Assembly: GCA_050747245.1 (NCBI GenBank)
Contig: JBOGNO010000004.1
Coordinates: 1-64,000 of the forward strand
DNA length: 64,000 bases
Direction of reading: 5' to 3'
From: JBOGNO01 sp050747245
GTDB taxonomy: Bacteria > Acidobacteriota > Terriglobia > Acidiferrales > UBA7541
Part shown: piece by piece, positions 57,756 through 64,000 of the stretch
Layout of the letters: each line of letters starts with the position of its first letter
How positions within the stretch are numbered: position 1 is the first letter of the stretch
Translations under genes and position numbers: made by a program
The notes under the pieces: model-generated
The model's database searches: none
Told to the model about the DNA's origin: nothing
What the model saw: only the letters and a program-made list of their open reading frames with translations

Positions 57756-58594
57756 CAGTTCACCTCGACAGGTTCATATTCAAAACGGCCGTCGCGTTCG
57801 CGGATATACGCTGCCTTCACCACTGGATCGTGGGCGAAAAGAGCAAGCCATTTTTCTCTCGCCGCGCGCGGGATCCATTTCTTCTTGTTCTCAAGCGTCG
57901 TCATCGGATACAAATCGAATCCCATAATCCATGCGTAGGGCAAATGCGCCGTCGTTGGCACCAGGTCAGCGAAGAAGATCGCGGTTTTTCCGCCGCCCGA
58001 TAGTCGGACGCACATCATGTCGGCCGTATGCCCCGGCACTCGAATAAGCTCCACTCCGGGCACGATTTCACGATCATCTTCGAGCAACCACCACTGTCCC
58101 GACTTTTCCTGGGGAGAGAAATTCTCCGCCAAGTAACTGGCGCGGTCTCGTTCCGTCGGATTCTTGGCGTGTTCCAGCTCGCCTTTCTGCACGATGTAAC
58201 GCGCATTTGGAAAAGTAGGCACAAAGCGGTCCTTCACCCACCGAGTATTCCAGCCACAGTGGTCGAAATGCAGATGCGTGTTGACTACGAAATCGAATCG
58301 CTCGGGTTCCAGGCCGCTCGCCGCAAGCTGCTCCAGCAGTCGAGGAGGCCCCTCGAGGCCGTAAATTTCTCGGTGCTTCGCGTTGAATTTTTCGCCCGCG
58401 CCAGTTTCCACCAATAGCAGTTTCCCGGCGGCGCGAATCACCAGGCAATTCATTTCCAGCCGGACGCGGTTCCGATCATCGGGAGCAATCTTTCTCTCCC
58501 ACAAAGGCCGCGGAATGACCCCGAACATCGCGCCGCCGTCGAGACAGAACCCGCCGTCGGTAACAATGTGGAACTCAAGGTCCCCCAATTTCAC
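57755..58594 (-). CDS. MBL-fold metallo-hydrolase
   Basis: 279 residues from GTG 58594 overlapping the meaB stop by 4 nt. The HxHxDH motif is VNTHLHFDHCGWN (about residue 106), with further ligands in RVPGHTADMMCVRL and FADLVPTTAHLP. It resembles lactonase or quorum-quenching-type MBL proteins such as N-acyl-homoserine lactonases, but the substrate is not determinable from sequence. Confidence 0.85.
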   Translation of the reverse strand: MKLGDLEFHIVTDGGFCLDGGAMFGVIPRPLWERKIAPDDRNRVRLEMNCLVIRAAGKLLLVETGAGEKFNAKHREIYGLEGPPRLLEQLAASGLEPERFDFVVNTHLHFDHCGWNTRWVKDRFVPTFPNARYIVQKGELEHAKNPTERDRASYLAENFSPQEKSGQWWLLEDDREIVPGVELIRVPGHTADMMCVRLSGGGKTAIFFADLVPTTAHLPYAWIMGFDLYPMTTLENKKKWIPRAAREKWLALFAHDPVVKAAYIRERDGRFEYEPVEVN

Positions 58595-59556
58595 CGCGAG
58601 CGTCCTTGCCCCGCGAGTCTCATAATTTCGCTCACCGCCGAATAGGGATCTTTTTTACGCGCCGCCACTTGCTCAGCAAGCGCCTCCAGGTTTTTCTTGC
58701 CTTCGCTTCCGCCAACCAGGCTCTCCAGCAGACGCGTGCGAAGGAGTTGCAGCAGCCGTTCGCGCCATAGCGCCACTTCTCTCGCGTGCCGGTCGGGGCT
58801 GGCAGTGATGTGTTCTCTGAATCTCTCAATTTCCTTCGCCAGCGCTTCGATTCCCTGATTCTCCGTCGCCACAGTCTTCACGATTGGCGGACGCCAGCCG
58901 CCGCGATCCGGAACCAGCGCAAGCACGGCGCGCAACTGTTGCTCGAAGCGCTCCGCTCCCGCGTGATCCGATTTGTTGATGACGAACAGATCGCCGATTT
59001 CCATCACTCCGGCCTTAAGGCTCTGCACGTCGTCGCCCATTCCCGGAACCAGCACCACCAGCGTGCAGTCCGCCAGTCGCACAATTTCCACTTCCCCCTG
59101 CCCCACTCCGACGGTTTCCACCAGCACGATGTCCTTCCCCGCGGCATCGAGCAATAACGCGGCGTCGCCGGTTGCCTGCGCCAGACCTCCCAGGAACCCT
59201 CGCGTGGCCATGGAGCGGATGTATATGCCTTCGTCGGTCGCGTGGCTCTGCATGCGTATGCGGTCTCCCAGAATCGCCCCGCCCGTAAACGGGCTCGATG
59301 GATCCACCGCGATAATTCCGAGAGTTTTTTTCGTTCCGCGATAATGCGTCGCGAGGCGGTCCACCAGCGTGCTCTTCCCCGTTCCGGGCGCTCCTGTAAT
59401 TCCAATTCGGTAAGCCTTCCCCGTGAACGGAAAAAGCTGGCGGAGGATTTCCTCGGATTCTGCGGATTGACTTTCAATTGCGGAAAGGGCGCGCGCAATC
59501 GCGCGAATCTCACCCGCGCGAACCTGTTCAGCCCAATTCGCAATTGCTGTGGTCAT
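58591..59556 (-). CDS. meaB: Methylmalonyl-CoA mutase-associated GTPase MeaB
   Basis: 321 residues. Walker A is ITGAPGTGKSTLVDRLA (about residues 55-71), with AVDPSSPFTGGAILGDRIRM switch, VETVGVGQGEVEIV and VINKSDHAGAERF (NKxD). MeaB/ArgK guards and reloads methylmalonyl-CoA mutase; the mutase is not in the window. It heads the meaB-MBL-mtnP-pfkB cluster, and an acyl-CoA dehydrogenase gene lies 113 nt upstream. Confidence 0.94.
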   Translation of the reverse strand: MTTAIANWAEQVRAGEIRAIARALSAIESQSAESEEILRQLFPFTGKAYRIGITGAPGTGKSTLVDRLATHYRGTKKTLGIIAVDPSSPFTGGAILGDRIRMQSHATDEGIYIRSMATRGFLGGLAQATGDAALLLDAAGKDIVLVETVGVGQGEVEIVRLADCTLVVLVPGMGDDVQSLKAGVMEIGDLFVINKSDHAGAERFEQQLRAVLALVPDRGGWRPPIVKTVATENQGIEALAKEIERFREHITASPDRHAREVALWRERLLQLLRTRLLESLVGGSEGKKNLEALAEQVAARKKDPYSAVSEIMRLAGQGRSR

Positions 59557-59669
59557 AATTATTGATGAGTTGCGACGTTCACAGTACGAGCGCGGACGAG
59601 GCTCGCATCATCATTGGCCGAACCGCCTGGAATCAGAAATCATAAACTCGCCTCTTGCCCCTCGCGGCG

Positions 59670-60845
59670 CTACTTTTTCTCCAGGATTTGCCGCGCGATC
59701 ACCAGCCTCTGGATTTCGCTCGTGCCTTCTCCGATCGTGCAGAGCTTCACATCGCGATAGAATTTCTCCGCAGGATAATCCTTTACAAATCCGTAGCCCC
59801 CAAACACCTGCACGGCTTCATTCGCCACGCGTACGGCCACCTCTCCCGCATACAGTTTGGCCATGCTGGATTCCTTCGTGTACCGCGGGCCTTTGCCTGT
59901 AGCGATGGCGCGGTCCGCGAGCCACGCGGCCTGGTAAGTCAGCAGCCGCGCCGCCTCAATTTGCGTGGCCATATCGGCGAGCTTGAATTGGATGGCCTGG
60001 AATTCGCTGATTGTTTTCCCAAATTGTTTCCTCTGCTTGGCGTATTTTACCGCGGCTTCGTAGGCCCCTTGAGCCATCCCCAGTCCCATCGCGGCGACGG
60101 AAATTCGCCCTCCGTCCAGAATCTGGAGGCTGTTGATGAATCCCTCTCCTTCCTTGCCGAGAAGATTTTCCGCGGGAACTAAACAATCGCTGAAAACCAC
60201 TTCGCTCGTATCGCTCGCGCGCAGCCCGAGTTTGTTTTCCTTCTTTCCGGGGCGAAACCCGGCTGTGCCCTTCTCGATAATGAAAGCGGATATTCCGTGA
60301 TGCTTGTTCGATGGATTCGTCGCAGCCATGCCGACGCATACATCGGCGTAGTGGCCGTTCGTCGTGAATGTTTTTGCGCCATTGAGCAGCCAGCCGCCGT
60401 CCTTCTTCACCGCGCTCGTGCGCGTGCCGCTCGCATCGGATCCCGCGCCTGGTTCCGTGAGCGACCAGCAGCCGAGCTTCTTCCCCTGCGCCAGCGGAAC
60501 CACGTATTTCTGCTTTTGCGCTTCACTGCCGAATTTGTAAATGTGATTCGTGCACAGCGAATTGTGCGCGGCCACAATAATTCCCACGGATCCGTCCACT
60601 CGCGAGAGTTCCTCAATCACGATCGCGTACTCGATGTAGCCGAGCCCTGCGCCTCCGTAATTCTCCGGAAAAATGACGCCGAGCAATCCCATATCCGCCA
60701 GCTTCGGTATTAGCTCCGAGGGAAAATGCGAAACCTCGTCCCATTCCATTACGTGGGGAGCGATTTCTCCCTCGGCGAATTCCCGAACGGTTCGCCGTAG
60801 CTGCTGCTGCTCTTCTGTCAGCGCAAATTCCACGAAGCCTCTCAC
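59670..60845 (-). CDS. Acyl-CoA dehydrogenase
   Basis: 387-391 residues; the start may be GTG 60845 or, more likely, GTG 60833 (FVEFALTEEQ) with GAGAGG before it. Motifs: FALTEEQQQLRRTVREFAEGEI, CWSLTEPGAGSDASGTRTSA, WLLNGAKTFTTNG, VQVFGGYGFVKDYPAEKFYRD and the C-terminal EGTSEIQRLVIAR. FAD-dependent alpha-beta oxidation in fatty-acid or branched-chain catabolism. The catalytic Glu typical of short/medium-chain enzymes would be in the YGFVKDYPAEKFY region; chain specificity is not resolved. Confidence 0.93.
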   Translation of the reverse strand: MRGFVEFALTEEQQQLRRTVREFAEGEIAPHVMEWDEVSHFPSELIPKLADMGLLGVIFPENYGGAGLGYIEYAIVIEELSRVDGSVGIIVAAHNSLCTNHIYKFGSEAQKQKYVVPLAQGKKLGCWSLTEPGAGSDASGTRTSAVKKDGGWLLNGAKTFTTNGHYADVCVGMAATNPSNKHHGISAFIIEKGTAGFRPGKKENKLGLRASDTSEVVFSDCLVPAENLLGKEGEGFINSLQILDGGRISVAAMGLGMAQGAYEAAVKYAKQRKQFGKTISEFQAIQFKLADMATQIEAARLLTYQAAWLADRAIATGKGPRYTKESSMAKLYAGEVAVRVANEAVQVFGGYGFVKDYPAEKFYRDVKLCTIGEGTSEIQRLVIARQILEKK

Positions 60846-60949
60846 AACATTGCGCGGCGCAATTAATTCGGCAAAGATTCATATCACAGCGAATCGCACC
60901 GACAAAAAAACGCCGGAGTTTGCAGCTTGAATGCCTATTGGCCGCGCAC

Positions 60950-62035
60950 TCAGCAATGAAGAATTTCTTCCATGGCCGCGCACGCGCGATCAATCCCGAT
61001 TCGATCCACGTCGTAGTGCGCCACCATGCGCACCAGGTGCTTGCCCATCGTTCCGGCAAGAACATGACGCTTCGCGAGCTCAGCCGTCAGTTCTGCCGCG
61101 GTCTTCTGCGTTCCCGCTACGTCGAAGATCACGATGTTGGTCACGACTTTTTTTGGATCAATCGCGATACCCGGAATTGTCGCGAGCCTTTCAGCTAGAT
61201 GCCGTGCGTTTTCATGATCTCGATGTAGAAGCTTGGGCGATTCTTCGAGCGCAATCAAGCCCGCCGCGGCGAGCACACCCGCCTGCCGCATTCCTCCGCC
61301 GAGCAGTTTTCTTTGAACGTGCGCCTTGGCGATGAACTCTTTCGACCCGACGAGCATTGACCCGACCGGCGCGCCCAGCGCTTTGGAAAGGCAGAACATC
61401 ACCGAATCGAATTTCCGCGTGAGTTCCGCCACGCCGCGGCCCTGCGCCACGCTTGCATTGAAGATTCTGGCCCCGTCGAGATGCACGGGCAGCCCCAAGC
61501 CGTGCGTGCGCTCGCAAATCTCATCGGCCACTTCCTGCGGATACACGGATCCTCCCGCCATGTTGCTCGTGTTTTCGAGCGACACCAGCGCGGTCTGCGA
61601 ATAGTAATAAGCTTTCGGCCGCAGAAGTTCCTCAATCATCTGCCATTTCAGGATTCCATCTGGCGCGCGCGTGGGACGCGGAAAGCAGCCCGCAATTGCG
61701 GACATGGACGCGAGTTCGAACTGATTGATGTGCGCTCGCTCTTCGCAGATGATTTCGCCGCCGGGCTTGGCCCAACTTTTTATGGCAATGAGATTGCCCA
61801 TCGAGCCGGTCGGAACAAAGAGAGCCGCCTCGCGCTCAAAAATCTCGGCCGCTCGCTCTTGTAGCCGGTTAACGCTGGGGTCTTCACCATATACGTCGTC
61901 GCCTACTTCGGCTTCGGCCATCGCGCGGCGCATCTCGGGAGTCGGCCGCGTAACCGTGTCGCTTCGCAGGTCGGTAATCAAGTCCACCGGAATTTTCTCA
62001 GCCTTCCTTTCCATTTCATGCGTCTTCGAATACAT
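60950..62035 (-). CDS. ltaE: Low-specificity threonine aldolase
   Basis: 361 residues. Fold-type I PLP enzyme: DLRSDTVTRPTPEMRRAMAEAEVGDDVYGEDPSVNRLQ is the threonine-aldolase start, ALFVPTGSMGNLIAIK follows, then VHLDGARIFNAS and the PLP Lys in FCLSKALGAPVGSMLVG. It cleaves L-threonine or allo-threonine to glycine and acetaldehyde. Start is uncertain within the first ten residues. It lies 3 nt after hemW, so the two are likely cotranscribed. Confidence 0.93.
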   Translation of the reverse strand: MYSKTHEMERKAEKIPVDLITDLRSDTVTRPTPEMRRAMAEAEVGDDVYGEDPSVNRLQERAAEIFEREAALFVPTGSMGNLIAIKSWAKPGGEIICEERAHINQFELASMSAIAGCFPRPTRAPDGILKWQMIEELLRPKAYYYSQTALVSLENTSNMAGGSVYPQEVADEICERTHGLGLPVHLDGARIFNASVAQGRGVAELTRKFDSVMFCLSKALGAPVGSMLVGSKEFIAKAHVQRKLLGGGMRQAGVLAAAGLIALEESPKLLHRDHENARHLAERLATIPGIAIDPKKVVTNIVIFDVAGTQKTAAELTAELAKRHVLAGTMGKHLVRMVAHYDVDRIGIDRACAAMEEILHC

Positions 62036-62038
62036 TTC

Positions 62039-63205
62039 CTACTCCGCCGCTGAGAGCAATTCGACGAAAGCCTCATTCGAAATCGCCAGCCGCGCGGGAG
62101 CCAATCGGCCGCGCGACCCTTCGATCTCCACCAAGCCTCGATAACGAAGAGCATCAAGCCGCCCGCGCAGCTTTACATTGTATCGGGATTCAATTCGCTC
62201 GATGTCGATTCCCTCGAGCTGACGCAATCCCAGGAAGAGTTCTTCGTCGAGCGCTTGCTCTTCCGAAAGCTCCTCTCTCTGCTCCACGGGCAGTCTCCCC
62301 TGCTGTATGGATTGAGCGTACTCCGCCGGGTCGTGGACATTCGCCCATCGTACCCGGCCGTCAAATGAATGCGCGCCCGCTCCAAACCCCAAGTACTTTT
62401 CGCGCCGCCAGTATTTTGAATTGTGCTTCGAGCGGAATCCCGCGAACGCCCAGTTGGATATTTCATAGTGCTGGCAGGATGCGGCTGCTAGACGATCGCA
62501 TGCGCGCTCATAAAATTCTGCCATCGCGTCATCGCTCGGGAGCGCGCTTGCACTGTACCGGCTTCCTCCCGCAAGAACTTCCCTTCCGAGGCGGCTGCCT
62601 TCATCAATCTCCATCAGATAAATCGAGACGTGCTCCGGCCGGATGCGCAGCAGCTCATCGAGCGAATGCTCCCAACTCTCGCGCGTCTGATGGGGCAATC
62701 CGGCAATCAAATCCAGGCTGATGTTTTGAAATCCTGCGGCTCGTAACTGGACACATGCCGAGAAAATGTCCGCGCGCCGGTGCACTCGTCCGGCTGCTTG
62801 AAGTTCCCGGTCATTGAATGATTGCGCGCCCATGCTGATGCGATTGATCCCTGCGCTGCGCCACGCGTTTGCCTTTTCGGATGTAATCGTTTCTGGGTCT
62901 GCCTCCAGTGTCACTTCCGAAAGTTCGCATGAAAAACTGCGACAAGCCGTTTGGAGAATTTGGGCTAGCGAGTCCGGGTGCAGAAGGCTGGGAGTGCCTC
63001 CCCCAATGTAAACCGTATCCACAATTTCGCCTGCCACGCCGCCGACGTTCGCGGTTTCGTAGAGGCGCGCGTGCTGCGACAGTTCAGCGCAGACCGCGGT
63101 GACGTACGGCGCGAACAGGCTGTTTGAGAACACGCCGGTATGAAAGTTGCAGTAGGTGCACTTTGTCTGGCAAAACGGAACTTGAATGTAGATGCCCAGG
63201 CTCAC
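62039..63205 (-). CDS. hemW: HemW-type radical SAM protein
   Basis: 388 residues from GTG 63205. The SAM cluster motif CxxxCxYC is in VPFCQTKCTYCNFHTG near the N-terminus; YIGGGTPSLL, TLEADPETIT, GINRISMGAQSFNDREL and GFGAGAHSFDG follow. HemW is a haem chaperone; the coproporphyrinogen oxidase HemN has extra Cys and motifs that are not evident here. The C-terminal wing domain (LDALRYRGLVEIEGSRGRLA) is intact. Confidence 0.92.
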   Translation of the reverse strand: MSLGIYIQVPFCQTKCTYCNFHTGVFSNSLFAPYVTAVCAELSQHARLYETANVGGVAGEIVDTVYIGGGTPSLLHPDSLAQILQTACRSFSCELSEVTLEADPETITSEKANAWRSAGINRISMGAQSFNDRELQAAGRVHRRADIFSACVQLRAAGFQNISLDLIAGLPHQTRESWEHSLDELLRIRPEHVSIYLMEIDEGSRLGREVLAGGSRYSASALPSDDAMAEFYERACDRLAAASCQHYEISNWAFAGFRSKHNSKYWRREKYLGFGAGAHSFDGRVRWANVHDPAEYAQSIQQGRLPVEQREELSEEQALDEELFLGLRQLEGIDIERIESRYNVKLRGRLDALRYRGLVEIEGSRGRLAPARLAISNEAFVELLSAAE

Positions 63206-63298
63206 TGGAACCAGCTTATCATCAGCGCCGCTGCGAAGAACTCGCGCCGAGCGGCCAATAAAATTTGCGAGAAAATTTTCGAATCCGCGCGCCCTCGC

Positions 63299-64000
63299 TC
63301 AGTCGCCTAGCGCCGCGACGGAAGCGGCGCCGTAAAATCCATACCACGGCTTGGCGGCCGTGAGGCGCTTGTTCACATTCTCGATGTTCTTGACGCCGGT
63401 GTCCTGGAGCCAGTCTTCGAGAGCTTTGGCGCCCTGCTTTGCGTACACGGGAATTCCTTCCATCCACGTGGCACGGCCGCAAAGAACGCCGGAAAAATTG
63501 GTTCCTGCCTCGGAGGTGAGCTCCAGAGTTTCCTGAAAGACTTCGTTGCTGACGCCCGCGGAAAGATAAATGAACGGTCTCTTCGCGACCGCGGCGGCTT
63601 TGCGGAAATAATCCTTGGCTTCATCGCGGGAATACGCGGAAGGCCCTTTGCAGGCGCGCGAGCCCGCGACGAAGGCCATGTTGATGGGCACTTCGACTTT
63701 CAGCACGTCCACCTGATAACGGTCCTTGGAAAATTCCGCCATGCTGCCCATCACTCTTTCAGGCTTCTTGCGCGCGTACTCGATGGACTTCTCGTCGGCG
63801 CCTTCTTCGTAGGTCACGAATTCGAGAAAGAAGGGCACGTCGGCGCCTGCGCACTCGTTTCCGATGCGCTCGATCCATGCGTGCTTGATGTCGTTCACCG
63901 CGGGCGGATCAAAGGGCGTGTAGTAAAGAAGAATCTTGATGCAATCGGCGCCCGCTTCCATCAGGCGCTTCACCGACCAATTGTCGAGAAGGTCGGGCAG
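63299..64000 (-). CDS. LacD-like tagatose-bisphosphate aldolase, 5' truncated by window
   Basis: The frame continues past base 64000 upstream of MKRLMEAGADCIKILLYYTP. Visible motifs are VPFFLEFVTYEEGADEKS, VDVLKVEVP (with the Schiff-base Lys of class I aldolases), PFIYLSAGVSNEVFQETLELTSEAG and GVLCGRATW. LacD-type enzymes cleave tagatose-1,6-bisphosphate; related class I aldolases act on sulfoquinovose-derived substrates, so the substrate is open. The C-terminus is complete. Confidence 0.85.
   Translation of the reverse strand: MPDLLDNWSVKRLMEAGADCIKILLYYTPFDPPAVNDIKHAWIERIGNECAGADVPFFLEFVTYEEGADEKSIEYARKKPERVMGSMAEFSKDRYQVDVLKVEVPINMAFVAGSRACKGPSAYSRDEAKDYFRKAAAVAKRPFIYLSAGVSNEVFQETLELTSEAGTNFSGVLCGRATWMEGIPVYAKQGAKALEDWLQDTGVKNIENVNKRLTAAKPWYGFYGAASVAALGD

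Overview
The window looks like a chromosomal segment of an Acidobacteriota (Terriglobia-like) soil bacterium. This is inferred from gene content: an Oar-like TonB-dependent receptor with an N-terminal carboxypeptidase-regulatory domain, a giant SBBP-repeat surface protein with a membrane segment buried in its C-terminal Ig-like region, a pilMNOPQ cluster, and moderately high GC. No rRNA, CRISPR array, prophage or plasmid backbone is visible. Almost all genes lie on the minus strand; only the first gene, the insertion sequence, one small ORF near 18.9 kb and the pair at 48.5-50.1 kb are on plus.

Layout. 1-6.3 kb: the 3' part of a giant repeat-rich surface protein, with six tandem repeats of 191-195 residues. 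6.27-7.5 kb: an IS3-family element whose orfB is broken; it also carries a perfect 36-bp palindrome. 7.5-14.7 kb: a secreted TPR protein, a Tat-exported sulfite-oxidase-like molybdoenzyme and a 1.3-kresidue TonB-dependent receptor with a clear promoter and terminator. 14.8-16.2 kb: a gene-poor stretch with a broken excisionase-type HTH gene beside a selenocysteine tRNA (selC, anticodon UCA). 16.2-19 kb: a large uncharacterised protein with a class III nucleotidyl-cyclase domain, and a small divergent Cys/His protein.

19-35.8 kb: a minus-strand block in transcription order pilM-pilN-pilO-pilP-pilQ, an M24 peptidase, accB, accC, thiE, two APC permeases, a HAMP/PP2C phosphatase, nnr and tsaE. 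It joins type IV pilus assembly, fatty-acid initiation, thiamin synthesis and metabolite/tRNA repair. 35.8-48.4 kb: murJ, xerD, a CCA-adding-type nucleotidyltransferase, a hypothetical, dnaE, accA, a decayed zinc-ribbon membrane-protein pseudogene with two in-frame stops, a 2Fe-2S-type protein, a hypothetical and ubiD. 48.5-50.1 kb (plus): a hypothetical gene behind a good sigma70-type promoter, then lpxD.

50.1-55.1 kb: four genes joined by 4-nt overlaps (ldcA, mpl, an M61 protease and plsC), suggesting a coupled envelope/murein-recycling operon. 55.2-59.6 kb: an MgtC-like protein, then meaB, an MBL hydrolase, mtnP and a PfkB kinase, also tightly packed. 59.7-64 kb: acyl-CoA dehydrogenase, threonine aldolase, hemW and a LacD-like aldolase that runs off the window.

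The least explained items are the cyclase-domain protein, the giant repeat protein, the decaying genes near selC and accA, and the IS palindrome. No clearly new multi-gene defence or mobile system was found. All functional calls rest on reading motifs; no database search was run.
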